A stretch of DNA of 64,000 bases. Origin: Streptomyces sp. Sge12. Lineage in GTDB: Bacteria > Actinomycetota > Actinomycetes > Streptomycetales > Streptomycetaceae. Shown piece after piece: positions 49,931 through 58,525 of the stretch. Position 1 is the first letter of the stretch. Each line of letters begins with the position of its first letter. Made by a program: the position numbers and the translations under genes. The notes under the pieces were generated by a model. That model searched no databases. It saw nothing but the letters and a program-made list of their open reading frames with translations, and was not told where the DNA came from. The stretch is from assembly GCF_002080455.1 (NCBI RefSeq), contig NZ_CP020555.1:3712001-3776000 (forward strand), in the 5' to 3' direction.

Positions 49931-50272
49931 TCAGTCAGTGGCGTTGACGGCGTCTTCCACAGTGGTGTGGATCGGAAACACCTTGGTCAGACCGGTGATG
50001 CGGAAGATCTTCAGGATGCGCTCCTGGTTGCACACCAGACGGAGCGAGCCCTCGTGCGCACGGACGCGCTTGAGGCCTCCCACGAGCACACCAAGCCCGG
50101 TGGAGTCGAGGAAGTCCACTCGCTCCATGTCGACAACCAGGTGGTAGCTGCCGTCGTTCACCAACTCGACCAACTGCTCGCGCAGCTTGGGCGCGGTATA
50201 CACATCAATCTCGCCACCGACCTCCACGACCGTACGGTCGCCGACAGTGCGAGTCGACAGGGACAGGTCCAC
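49931..50272 (-). CDS. bldG: BldG anti-sigma factor antagonist (STAS domain)
   Basis: 113 residues, nearly identical to S. coelicolor BldG as I recall it. It is a STAS protein needed for aerial growth and antibiotic production; phosphorylation at Ser57 (VDFLDSTGLGVL) controls its binding to anti-sigma factors. The GTG at 50272 follows GGAGGATCC. It is divergent from the helicase gene; its promoters must lie in the 70-bp gap or in the helicase N-terminal coding region. Confidence 0.97.
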   Translation of the reverse strand: MDLSLSTRTVGDRTVVEVGGEIDVYTAPKLREQLVELVNDGSYHLVVDMERVDFLDSTGLGVLVGGLKRVRAHEGSLRLVCNQERILKIFRITGLTKVFPIHTTVEDAVNATD

Positions 50273-50342
50273 GGATCCTCCAGCACCTTGCTATCGAGCG
50301 ACGCCCCCTCACCCGAAGGTAGGCGAGGGATTGGCTGCCGCG

Positions 50343-52814
50343 ATGGCATTCAATCACTTACCGGCAGGCGCGCACGACGCCTTCGGACCATTGTCCCGCA
50401 CGCCGGTGACACACTCGGTTCCGATGGCCAACACTCACGGTCCCGGACGGCCCACGGCGCCCGCGGACCCTCGACCCACCCCCGACACGGTCCTGGACCG
50501 TCTGTCACGGGGGCCTTCCCGTGCTGCGCGCATCACCCATACGGAGCACTTGCCCCCTCGGGCGGGTCGTCATGCAGTCTGGCCCGACCGCATCCGAACA
50601 GACGTCGTGGCCGCGATCCGATCGGCCGGAATCGACCATCCGTGGGAACACCAGGCCGCGGCGGCCGAGCTCGCCCTCGACGGAACGTCCGTGGTCGTGG
50701 CCACCGGCACCGCCTCCGGCAAGTCCCTGGCCTACCTCGCTCCCGTGCTCTCCGCCCTCGCGGACGGCGCCGAGGCCCCGAACGGCCGGGGCGCGACCGC
50801 CCTGTACCTGGCCCCCACCAAGGCCCTGGCGGCCGACCAGCGGCGCGCCGTACGGGAACTGGCCGCCCCGCTGGGCAACGCCGTACGCCCCGCGGTCTAC
50901 GACGGGGACACGCCCGTCGAGGAACGCGAATGGGTCCGCCAGTACGCGAACTACGTCCTGACCAACCCCGACATGCTGCACCGCGGGATCCTCCCGGCCC
51001 ACCCGCGCTGGTCCTCCTTCCTGCGGGCCCTGCGCTACGTGGTGATCGACGAGTGCCACACCTACCGCGGGGTCTTCGGCTCCCACGTGGCCCAGGTCCT
51101 GCGCCGGCTGCGGCGGCTGTGCGCCCGTTACGGCGCCAATCCGGTCTTCCTGCTGGCCTCCGCCACCGCGAGCGACCCGGCGGCGGCCGCGTCCCGGCTG
51201 ACCGGCGTACGGGTGATCGAGATCACCGACGACGCCTCTCCGCGCGGCGAAGTGGTCTTCGCCCTGTGGGAGCCTCCGCTGCTCACCGAGCTGCGCGGCG
51301 AGAAGGGCGCGCCCGTACGCCGTACGGCCACCGCGGAGACGGCCGACCTGCTGACCGACCTGGTCGTCCAGGGGGTCCGTACGGTCGCCTTCGTCCGCTC
51401 CCGGCGCGGTGCCGAGCTGATCTCCGTCATCACCCAGGAACGGCTGGCGTCGGTCGACCGGTCGCTGCCGCGCCGGGTCGCCGCCTACCGGGGCGGCTAC
51501 CTCCCCGAGGAGCGCCGGGCCCTGGAGCGGGCCCTGCACTCGGGGGAGCTGCTCGGGCTGGCCGCGACAACGGCCCTGGAGCTGGGTGTGGACGTCTCGG
51601 GCCTGGACGCCGTCCTGATCACCGGCTACCCGGGCACCAGGGCCTCCCTGTGGCAGCAGGCCGGCCGCGCAGGGCGCTCGGGCCAGGGCGCCCTGGCCGT
51701 GCTGATCGCCCGGGACGACCCGCTGGACACCTACCTCGTGCACCATCCGGAGGCGCTGTTCCGCCAACCGGTGGAAGCCACCGTCCTGGACCCCGACAAC
51801 CCGTACGTCCTCGCCCCCCACCTGTGCGCGGCGGCGGCGGAGCTGCCGCTGACCGACGCGGACCTGGAACTCTTCGGCCCGGCGACCGCGGAACTCCTCC
51901 CCCAGCTCGAAGCGGCGAAGCTGCTGCGCCGCCGGGCGACCGCCTGGCACTGGACCCGCCGGGAACGAGCCTCGGACCTGACCGACATCCGGGGCGGCGG
52001 CGGCCGCCCGGTGCAGATCGTCGAGGCCACGACCGGCCGGCTGCTGGGCACCGTCGACGAGTCGGCGGCCCACACCGCCGTCCACGAGGGAGCCGTCCAC
52101 CTCCACCAGGGCCGCACGTATCTCGTGAAGCACCTGGACCTGGAGGACTCCGTGGCCCTCGTGGAACAGGCGGACCCGCCCTTCTCCACCACGGCCCGTG
52201 ACACCACCTCCATCTCCATCCTGGAGACCGAGACCGAAATCCCGTGGGGCTCGGCCCGGCTCTGCTTCGGTTCCGTCGAGGTCACCAACCAGGTCGTCTC
52301 CTACCTGCGCCGCAAACTGATCACCGGGGAGGTGCTGGGCGAGGCCAAGCTCGACCTGCCGCCCCGCACCCTGCGCACCCGGGCCGTGTGGTGGACCGTG
52401 ACCGAGGACCAGCTCGACGAGGCCCGGATCAACCCGGAGATCCTCGGCGGCGCCCTGCACGCCGCCGAACACGCCTCCATCGGCATGCTCCCGCTCTTCG
52501 CCACCTGCGACCGCTGGGACATCGGCGGCGTCTCCGTGCCGCTCCATCCCGACACCCTCCTCCCCACGGTCTTCGTCTACGACGGCCACCCCGGCGGCGC
52601 CGGCTTCGCGGAGCGCGCCTTCCGCACGGCCCGCGCCTGGCTGACGGCCACCCGCGACGCGATCGCCGCCTGCGAGTGCGAGTCCGGCTGCCCTTCCTGC
52701 ATCCAGTCCCCCAAGTGCGGCAACGGCAACGAGCCCCTGCACAAGCGCGGCGCCATCCGCCTCCTCACGCGCCTCCTCTCCGAATCCCCGCCCCCCGAAG
52801 CCCCCGAGTCCTGA
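50343..52814 (+). CDS. DEAD/DEAH helicase with DUF1998 domain (MrfA-like)
   Basis: 823 residues. It has a superfamily 2 helicase core with Walker A ATGTASGKSLAYL, DEAH-type box VIDECHTYRG, motif III LASATAS and motif VI QQAGRAGRSG. The C-terminal DUF1998 module holds four cysteines (CECESGCPSCIQSPKCG). Bacillus MrfA of this family repairs mitomycin lesions, so a DNA-damage role is likely. The ATG at 50343 (MAFNHLPAGAHDA) lacks a clear ribosome site. Another start such as ATG 50424 is possible; conserved sequence begins near PDRIRTDVV. It is divergent from bldG. Confidence 0.9.
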   Translation: MAFNHLPAGAHDAFGPLSRTPVTHSVPMANTHGPGRPTAPADPRPTPDTVLDRLSRGPSRAARITHTEHLPPRAGRHAVWPDRIRTDVVAAIRSAGIDHPWEHQAAAAELALDGTSVVVATGTASGKSLAYLAPVLSALADGAEAPNGRGATALYLAPTKALAADQRRAVRELAAPLGNAVRPAVYDGDTPVEEREWVRQYANYVLTNPDMLHRGILPAHPRWSSFLRALRYVVIDECHTYRGVFGSHVAQVLRRLRRLCARYGANPVFLLASATASDPAAAASRLTGVRVIEITDDASPRGEVVFALWEPPLLTELRGEKGAPVRRTATAETADLLTDLVVQGVRTVAFVRSRRGAELISVITQERLASVDRSLPRRVAAYRGGYLPEERRALERALHSGELLGLAATTALELGVDVSGLDAVLITGYPGTRASLWQQAGRAGRSGQGALAVLIARDDPLDTYLVHHPEALFRQPVEATVLDPDNPYVLAPHLCAAAAELPLTDADLELFGPATAELLPQLEAAKLLRRRATAWHWTRRERASDLTDIRGGGGRPVQIVEATTGRLLGTVDESAAHTAVHEGAVHLHQGRTYLVKHLDLEDSVALVEQADPPFSTTARDTTSISILETETEIPWGSARLCFGSVEVTNQVVSYLRRKLITGEVLGEAKLDLPPRTLRTRAVWWTVTEDQLDEARINPEILGGALHAAEHASIGMLPLFATCDRWDIGGVSVPLHPDTLLPTVFVYDGHPGGAGFAERAFRTARAWLTATRDAIAACECESGCPSCIQSPKCGNGNEPLHKRGAIRLLTRLLSESPPPEAPES

Positions 52815-52816
52815 CG

Positions 52817-52917
52817 GGGGTCCCGCGGGGCCCGACGGGGTCCCACGGAGCCTGACCGGGTTCAGCGGGGCCCGAGGGGGTCCAGCGGGGCCCGACAGGA
52901 GTCCCGCGGGGCCCGGC
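52817..52917. repeat. Five degenerate 20-bp tandem repeats
   Basis: Units begin at 52817, 52837, 52857, 52877 and 52897 and follow the pattern GGGGTCCCGCGGGGCCCGAC with 2-6 changes each. They start 3 bases after the helicase stop codon and precede the convergent terminator. Confidence 0.8.
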
Positions 52918-52973
52918 GCGGCCCTGCCGAAGCCTGGCGCGCGGCCCCATCGACGTTCCGGGGCCCGGCGGGC

Positions 52974-53012
52974 GGCGGCCCGGGGCGGCTGCGGGAGCGC
53001 CCCGGGGCCGCC
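52974..53012. terminator. Convergent terminator, helicase and tad-like operon
   Basis: GGCGGCC-CGGGGCG (52974-52987) pairs with CGCCCCGGGGCCGCC (52998-53012), 14 bp with one bulge, between convergent genes. Confidence 0.75.
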
Positions 53013-53044
53013 CGACTGCGGGCTCAACCAACCCGGCCGCGGGC

Positions 53045-53386
53045 TCAGCCCGGCCGAGGCTCGGGCGGGCCCGCCCGGGCCCGGACCGCGGGGGTGAAGG
53101 GGCCCGCCGCGACCCGCGCGGTGACCTCGGCGACCTCCCCCCGCAGCAGGCACCCGCCCAGTGCCGCGCCCTGTGCCCGGGCCACCCGCAGGGCCGCCGC
53201 GCACGCCGGCTCCGGCCCGTGCGCCCAGGTCGCCGCCGCCGCGAGCGCCGCCAGGTCGGCGGCCGCCGCCGCGCGGTGGCGGGCCACGACGGCCTGGCCG
53301 AGCAGCAGCACACCACCGAACACCGCGCCCAGTACCGTCGCCACCAGTGCCGCCCAGACCGTGGCCGAACCCCGGTCCCCGCTCAT
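53045..53386 (-). CDS. TadE/TadF-like membrane protein
   Basis: 113 residues. A short basic start MSGDRGSATVWAAL leads into one membrane helix (LVATVLGAVFGGVLLLG), then an Ala-rich part with two Cys that may bridge. The G-SATVW context resembles a prepilin-type cleavage site, but the expected Glu at +5 is Trp. It resembles the Rv3654c-like/TadG-type proteins of actinobacterial tad loci. The ATG at 53386 overlaps the previous stop (ATGA), so it is the last gene of the operon. Confidence 0.82.
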   Translation of the reverse strand: MSGDRGSATVWAALVATVLGAVFGGVLLLGQAVVARHRAAAAADLAALAAAATWAHGPEPACAAALRVARAQGAALGGCLLRGEVAEVTARVAAGPFTPAVRARAGPPEPRPG

Positions 53387-53769
53387 GGCGGCGGCCCCAC
53401 GCTGTCCTCCGCCAGGGCCACCGCCTGCGCGCCGAGCCGTACCGGCAGCCCGCCCGGACCCGGAGCGGGCGCCGCCACCCGGACCCGCCACAGGTCGCCC
53501 ACCCGCTCCAGCTCCACCCGCGCCCCCTGCGGAGCAGCCGCCCGGGCGGCCGCCTCCGCCACCTCCACCGGCTCCGACCTGGCCGCGGCCCGGGCGCCGG
53601 CCCGGGCCGCGTCCACACACCGGATCTGCGCGGCCGCCGCCATCAGCGCCCACACCAGCAGCGCCGCGAACAGCACCAGCGCCGGGATCACGAGGGCGGC
53701 CTCCGCCGTCACATATCCCCGGTCCGATTTTCCGCGGACGCCCCGTGACCCGCCCTCAGAACGGCACAT
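53383..53769 (-). CDS. TadE family pseudopilin-like protein
   Basis: 128 residues. The signature RGYVTAEAALVIPALVLF is the TadE start: a Gly, five residues with Glu at +5, then the hydrophobic segment. A prepilin peptidase could therefore process it. The remaining part is an extracellular Ala/Val-rich domain with one Cys near the helix end (QIRCVDAARAGARAAA). The ATG at 53769 has GGAAAGG. It overlaps the end of the DUF4244 gene by 14 bases and the next gene by 4. Confidence 0.87.
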   Translation of the reverse strand: MCRSEGGSRGVRGKSDRGYVTAEAALVIPALVLFAALLVWALMAAAAQIRCVDAARAGARAAARSEPVEVAEAAARAAAPQGARVELERVGDLWRVRVAAPAPGPGGLPVRLGAQAVALAEDSVGPPP

Positions 53770-53953
53770 CGAGCGCCTTTCCGATGGTCGACTGAAGGGC
53801 CGTGGCGACGACTTCACTCGTCACCACCTTGTACAGGACGGCCGCGAATGCACAGGCCGCGATCGTGCCCATGGCGTATTCCGAGGTCGACATCCCCGCG
53901 TCGCCCCCACGCCCCGCCAACACCTTCCGTACACGAAACCAGATGATCCTCAT
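53756..53953 (-). CDS. DUF4244 protein, Flp-like type IVb prepilin
   Basis: 65 residues. A 20-residue basic leader ends in RGGDAG, followed by MSTSEYAMGTIAACAFAAVL. That fits the Flp prepilin rule G/XXXXEY, with Glu at +5 and Tyr at +6 directly before the hydrophobic segment. Cleavage would leave a 45-residue mature pilin. The ATG at 53953 has AGGAGG at ideal distance, the strongest ribosome site in the operon, as expected for a major structural subunit. No prepilin peptidase gene is present in the window. Confidence 0.86.
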   Translation of the reverse strand: MRIIWFRVRKVLAGRGGDAGMSTSEYAMGTIAACAFAAVLYKVVTSEVVATALQSTIGKALDVPF

Positions 53954-54002
53954 GACAACCTCCTGTGGATTTCCGCTGTTGATGTCTGTGGTCAATGCGA
54001 CT

Positions 54003-54779
54003 TCAGGTGTTCGAGAGAAGTCCCGAGGCCATACCGATCACCACCGGCGCGACCCCGATCGCGAGAAAAGCGGGGAGAAAACACAGCCCCACCGGCGCCG
54101 TGACGAGCACCGCCGCCCGCTGCGCCCGCGCTCCCGCACTGCGGGCGCGGTCCTCCCGCAGCCCGGAGGCGAGCCGGGAGACCGGTTCCGCCGCGGGTGC
54201 ACCCGTCCGGGCGGCCCGTTCCAGGCATTCCGCGAGGGCACGGGCACCGGGTATCTCCGCCAACCTCCCCCACGCGGCGCCCGGTTCGCCGCCGAGCCGC
54301 AGCTCCGCCCCCGCTCTCGCCAGCCGCTCGCCCACCGGGCCTCCCAGCGACTCCCCGACCACCTCGGCGGCCTCCACCGGGCCCGCCCCGGCCGCCAGGC
54401 AGGCAGCCAACAGATCCGCGGCAAAAGGCAGCTGACGCTCCGCCTCCTTCGGATCCACCGCGACCGGCGACCGGGCCCTGGACCGCCACCGCCGCACGCC
54501 GAGCGCCACCAGACCGCCGACGGCCACACCCGCCACCCCGCCGACGAGCACCCAGCCCGCCAGCAGCACCCCGGCCGGCCCGGCCCACACCGCCACCGCG
54601 CCGCGCACCGCGGAGCCGAACACCGGCCCCCGCAGTCCGGGCTCCACCCCCAGCAGGGCCACGATCCTGCGCCGGGCCGCCCGCGACCGGACCCGCGCGG
54701 TCACCTCTCGCACCGTCCACAGCGCCGCCGCCGCGAGGCATACGACAATCCCCAGCCTGTGGACGAGATGCCCGCCCAT
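54003..54779 (-). CDS. TadC-like type II/IV secretion membrane protein
   Basis: 258 residues of the T2SSF fold: two N-terminal hydrophobic segments, the cytoplasmic helical bundle (ERQLPFAADLLAACLAAGAG ... ALAECLERAARTGAPAAEPVSRLASGLRED), and a C-terminal helix pair (VLVTAPVGLCFLPAFLAIGVAPVV). It forms the inner-membrane platform with TadB. The start ATG at 54779 overlaps the tadB stop by one base (TGATG). Confidence 0.88.
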   Translation of the reverse strand: MGGHLVHRLGIVVCLAAAALWTVREVTARVRSRAARRRIVALLGVEPGLRGPVFGSAVRGAVAVWAGPAGVLLAGWVLVGGVAGVAVGGLVALGVRRWRSRARSPVAVDPKEAERQLPFAADLLAACLAAGAGPVEAAEVVGESLGGPVGERLARAGAELRLGGEPGAAWGRLAEIPGARALAECLERAARTGAPAAEPVSRLASGLREDRARSAGARAQRAAVLVTAPVGLCFLPAFLAIGVAPVVIGMASGLLSNT

Positions 54780-55663
54780 CACCGCTCCCCCGCCCGGACG
54801 ATCCGCCGGCACCACAGCAGTCCCAGTGCCTCCAGCACGCCGCCCGCCACCAGACACCCCCACCCCATGGGGGTGTGCAGCAGCACCCGCAGCGGATCCG
54901 CGCCCAGCCCGGTGCCGATCAGCAGGCCCACCAGCGGCAGCAGGGCCAGCACCAGCACCGTCGACCGCGCCCCCGCCAACTGGGCCCGCAGCGACTCCTG
55001 CCGGTCCCGCTCGGCCCTCAGCGCCCCCTCCAACCGCTCCAGTCCGGCGGCCAGTCCCGCACCGCCGTCGACCGACACCCGCCAGCAGGCCGCCATCCCG
55101 GCCAGCCCCTCCGCGCCGGGCTCCCGCGCCGCCTGGCGCAGCGCACCGGGCACGTCCCCGCCGAACGCCGCCGCGGCCAGGACGCCGGTCTCCAATGCGC
55201 CCGGGCCGCCGGGTCCGACGACCGTGCGCCGCATCGCCGCCGTCAGGGCCTGCCCCGGCTGGGCGCCCGCACGCAGCTCACCCACCACCGCCCCACACAG
55301 GGCCACCGCCTCGGCGGCCCGCGCGGCCCGGGCCCGTACCCGCGCCCGTACCCGCAGCCAGCGCCGTACCAGCGGCACCGCGGCCGCCCCCGCCAGCAGC
55401 GGGATCACCGACCCGCCGAGCGCCGCGATCACCAGCCCGGCCCCGAGGCAGGACCACTCCCGCCATCGCGCCGCCCGCACCCGTACGGCAATCAGCAGCC
55501 GCTCCCGGCGCAGTGGCCCGCCCGGAACCATCGGGGCGCCCGCGGCGAGCACCACCCGGGCCCGCCGGGACACCCGGTCCGCCCCTGCGAGGCCCCAGAC
55601 TGCCGCCCCGGCGCACAGCACCCCCGCGAACAGGGGCACCGGCAGCGCGGCCCCCGCGTTCAC
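54779..55663 (-). CDS. TadB-like type II/IV secretion membrane protein
   Basis: 294 residues with a T2SSF domain in the centre (AVALCGAVVGELRAGAQPGQAL ... ALRQAAREPGAEGLAGMAACWRVSVDGGAGLAAGLERLEGALRAE) and four hydrophobic segments. It is the partner of TadC in the pilus platform. The GTG at 55663 overlaps the tadA stop (GTGA), so expression is coupled. Confidence 0.88.
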   Translation of the reverse strand: MNAGAALPVPLFAGVLCAGAAVWGLAGADRVSRRARVVLAAGAPMVPGGPLRRERLLIAVRVRAARWREWSCLGAGLVIAALGGSVIPLLAGAAAVPLVRRWLRVRARVRARAARAAEAVALCGAVVGELRAGAQPGQALTAAMRRTVVGPGGPGALETGVLAAAAFGGDVPGALRQAAREPGAEGLAGMAACWRVSVDGGAGLAAGLERLEGALRAERDRQESLRAQLAGARSTVLVLALLPLVGLLIGTGLGADPLRVLLHTPMGWGCLVAGGVLEALGLLWCRRIVRAGER

Positions 55664-56808
55664 CGGGCACCGCGCAACAGCGGACGAAGCCGTTCCCAGC
55701 CGCGCTCCCGCACGAAGCCCCGGGCCGCCCACCGCAGTGCCGGTACGGTGACCACCAGCCCGGCGGCGTCCCGCTCCAGCACGTGCACCTCGGCCAGCCG
55801 GCGCCGGCCCTCCCGGTCCCGGACCAGGTGGAGCACCAGGGTCAGCGCCGCGGCCAACTGGCTGTGCAGGGCCACCCGATCGAGCCCCGCGGCCGTCCCC
55901 AGCGCCTCCAGCCGCGCCGGGACATGGGCCGCGGCATTGGCGTGGACCGTCCCGCAGCCGCCCTCGTGCCCGGTGTTCAGGGCGGCCAGCAGGTCCGCCA
56001 CCTCGGCGCCCCGCACCTCGCCCACCACCAGCCGGTCGGGCCGCATCCGCAGTGCCTGGCGGACCAGGTCCGCGAGGGTGACCAGACCCGCCCCCTCCTG
56101 ATTGGCGGGCCGGGTCTCCAGCCGCACCACGTGCGGATGGTCGGGCCGCAGCTCGGCCGAGTCCTCGGCCAGGACGATCCGCTCGCCGGGCCCGACGAGC
56201 CCCAACAGGGCGCTGAGGAGCGTGGTCTTGCCCGTTCCAGTGCCGCCGGAGACCAGGAAGGACAGCCGTGCCTCGACCATGTCCCGGAGCAGTCGGTGCC
56301 CGCCGGGCGGCAGGGTGCCCGCGGCGACGAGCTCCTCCAGCGTGAAGGCCCGCGGGCGCACCACCCGCAGCGAGAGGCAGGCGGACCCGACCGAGACCGG
56401 CGGCAGCACGGCGTGCAGCCGGGTCCCGTCGGGCATCCGGGCGTCCACCCAGGGCCGGGCGTCGTCCAGGCGCCGCCCCGCCACGGCGGCCAGCCGCTGC
56501 GCGAGCCTGCGCACGGCATCGGCATCGGTGAAGGTCACCCCGGTCAACTCCAGCCCGCCGCCCCGGTCCACCCACACCCGGTCGGGGGCCGCCACCAGCA
56601 CGTCGGTGACCTCCGGGTCGGCGAGCAGCGGCTCCAGCGGGCCCGCGCCGACCAGTTCGGACCGTAACTCGGCGGCCACCCCGAGCACTTCGGCGTCGCC
56701 GAGCAGCCTGCCCTGGGCCCGCAGGGCGGCCGCCACCCGCGCCGGGGTCGGTTCCGCCCCGGTCTCGGCCAGGCGACGGCGCACCGCGTCCAGGAGCACC
56801 GCGCTCAT
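55660..56808 (-). CDS. TadA/CpaF secretion ATPase
   Basis: 382 residues. It is the hexameric motor of Tad-type pili. Walker A is SGGTGTGKTTLLSALL, the Asp box IVLAEDSAELRPDHPHVVRLETR, and Walker B/His boxes are RPDRLVVGEVRGAEVADLLAALNTGHEGGCGTVHAN. An N-terminal helical domain precedes them. The ATG at 56808 overlaps the preceding gene (ATGA). All motor motifs are intact. Confidence 0.94.
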   Translation of the reverse strand: MSAVLLDAVRRRLAETGAEPTPARVAAALRAQGRLLGDAEVLGVAAELRSELVGAGPLEPLLADPEVTDVLVAAPDRVWVDRGGGLELTGVTFTDADAVRRLAQRLAAVAGRRLDDARPWVDARMPDGTRLHAVLPPVSVGSACLSLRVVRPRAFTLEELVAAGTLPPGGHRLLRDMVEARLSFLVSGGTGTGKTTLLSALLGLVGPGERIVLAEDSAELRPDHPHVVRLETRPANQEGAGLVTLADLVRQALRMRPDRLVVGEVRGAEVADLLAALNTGHEGGCGTVHANAAAHVPARLEALGTAAGLDRVALHSQLAAALTLVLHLVRDREGRRRLAEVHVLERDAAGLVVTVPALRWAARGFVRERGWERLRPLLRGAR

Positions 56809-58049
56809 GCCGGCACCCCCTGGGCGGAACCGAGGGCCCGCTGCCAGAAGCCGTCGCAGAAGCGGGCCAGCGCACTGCGCCCCTGCGACCCAGGCGGTTC
56901 CCCCTCGGCCACCCGCCCGGGGAGCCCCACCTCGACCGGAACCTCCCCGGCCAGCGGAGCCCCCAACAGCCCGGCCACGGCTTCCGGATCGAGACCGCCC
57001 GGGCAGCGTCCCCGGACGACGACGCGCACGTCCCGGGCCACCATGCGCACCCCGGCCGCCACCCGGCCCGCGGCGGCCACCGACCGCAACTCGCCCGGCA
57101 CCACCATCAGCACCAGGTCGAGCTGGGCCAGCACCTCGGCCACGGCCTCGTCGACCCGCCGCGGGAGGTCGACCACGACCACCCCGCCCCTGCGGCGCGC
57201 GGCGGCCACCACGGACCGGATCGCCGGGGGCGGCACCACCAACCGGTCCCCGCGGTCCCAGCTGAGCACGCGCAGGTCGTGCAGCTCGGGCAGGGACTCC
57301 TCCAGCGCTCCGGCGCCGACCCGGCCCCGCGAGGCCGCGAAGTCGGGCCAGCGCAGACCTTCGGCGCTCTCGCCGCCGAGCAGGACGTCCATGCCCCCGC
57401 CCAGCGGGTCGCCGTCGATGAGGATGGTCCGCTCCCCGGTGCGGGCGGCCCGCAGGGCGAGCGCGCACGCGAGGGTGGAGGCTCCGGCGCCGCCGCTGCC
57501 GCCGATGACTCCCACGGCGAGGGCGGGCCGGCCGGCCCCCTCCACCACGTCGGCGATGCGGTCGACGAGCAGGCTCTCGGCGTCCGGGAGCCGCAGCACC
57601 TCCTCGGCGCCGATCTCCACCGCCCGCTGCCACACCCGGGGGTCGTCCAGCTCGCGGCCGACGAGGAACACCCCGGCCCTGCGCGGCGCCCCGCGCACCC
57701 GCCGGGCGGCGTCGTCGCCGACCAGTACGAGCGGCGCCGTTTCCCAACCCGCGCTCCCCGCCGCCCCGTCCGCCTCCGGTCCGAGCCCCGGGTCCGCCGG
57801 CGCCACCCCTTCCGCCCCGACTGCCCCGGCCTGCTCGGGAAGCCCGTGGTGCACATGCGGTTCGGCACCGGCCGCGGCGCACAGCCTCAGCAGATCGTCG
57901 AGCAGCAGCGGGTCCTCGGTGATGATCAGCGGCCGCCCGCCGCCGGGTGTGGATCCGGCCACGGAACCGGGGTCGGGGCCCACCCCGGCCCTCGTCCTCC
58001 TTCCGCCGACCACGGACTCCGGCGTTTCACACGACTTCGATCGCGCCAC
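56805..58049 (-). CDS. Ssd/CpaE/TadZ-type ATPase (septum site-determining family)
   Basis: 414 residues: a variable N-terminal receiver-like region (ITEDPLLLDDLLRLCAAAG, VFLVGRELDDPRVW) and a ParA/MinD-like ATPase with deviant Walker A GGSGGAGASTLAC and the LIDGDPLGGGMDVLLGG switch. In Streptomyces and mycobacteria such proteins are called Ssd and affect septation. Within a tad locus they correspond to CpaE/TadZ, which places the pilus machine. The GTG at 58049 follows GGGGGCGGAG. It is the first gene of the operon. Confidence 0.88.
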   Translation of the reverse strand: MARSKSCETPESVVGGRRTRAGVGPDPGSVAGSTPGGGRPLIITEDPLLLDDLLRLCAAAGAEPHVHHGLPEQAGAVGAEGVAPADPGLGPEADGAAGSAGWETAPLVLVGDDAARRVRGAPRRAGVFLVGRELDDPRVWQRAVEIGAEEVLRLPDAESLLVDRIADVVEGAGRPALAVGVIGGSGGAGASTLACALALRAARTGERTILIDGDPLGGGMDVLLGGESAEGLRWPDFAASRGRVGAGALEESLPELHDLRVLSWDRGDRLVVPPPAIRSVVAAARRRGGVVVVDLPRRVDEAVAEVLAQLDLVLMVVPGELRSVAAAGRVAAGVRMVARDVRVVVRGRCPGGLDPEAVAGLLGAPLAGEVPVEVGLPGRVAEGEPPGSQGRSALARFCDGFWQRALGSAQGVPA

Positions 58050-58150
58050 GATCTCCGCCCCCTTCTCACTGCAAATGCTTCCGCCACGGACTTCGCGGCT
58101 GGAATCACCGTGCAGCGATCAGGAAAAACAAGTGGATCTTGCTCGATAAC

Positions 58151-58177
58151 TGTGGACAACCCATCGATTGTGAATAA
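58151..58177 (-). promoter_or_regulatory. Pair of DnaA-box-like sequences
   Basis: Minus strand TTGTCCACA (58151-58159), the preferred Streptomyces DnaA box, and TTATTCACA (58169-58177), which fits the E. coli consensus. Same orientation, 18 bases apart. They lie in the 476-bp gap upstream of the ssd/cpaE gene. Confidence 0.45.
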
Positions 58178-58343
58178 CCCGGTCACCCTCGCAGGTGAGT
58201 TCCGGAGCGCGGCGGAACCATCACGCACCGTGACGAGTCTGATGTGGTGAGGGCCTTCGCCGCGTCGGCCCCGCGCAAGAGGAGGGGCCGGAGGATGGTC
58301 ACTTGGGGCCGAAGGCAGGGACGCGAACCGCGTCCGGACATGC

Positions 58344-58378
58344 GACGACCCCCGCCGGGGGGGAGAGCGGGGGTCGTC
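58344..58378. terminator. Hairpin inside the divergent ssd/HAD intergenic region
   Basis: GACGACCCCCGC (58344-58355) and GCGGGGGTCGTC (58367-58378), a perfect 12-bp stem with an 11-base loop. It is between divergent genes, so it does not end a known gene. It may be an attenuator for the HAD gene or end an unannotated short transcript. The rest of the 58050-58525 gap shows no coding sequence. Confidence 0.55.
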
Positions 58379-58525
58379 CCCACGGTCCGACTCGGGGGGG
58401 GAGGAGCCAGACCGGGTTAGCACGGTCGCGAACGATCCGTGACTTCCATGGTGTACCCGAGAGCCTTCTCAGGCAAACCCACGCGCCACACCTTACGCCG
58501 AATGGTGGGCGCATATGCTCGGGGC

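Noticed and set aside
50308..50331. Imperfect inverted repeat between bldG and the helicase as an operator
   Set aside because: The arms (CCCTCGCC and GGGTGAGGG) mismatch in the centre and may be chance in this GC-rich 70-bp gap.
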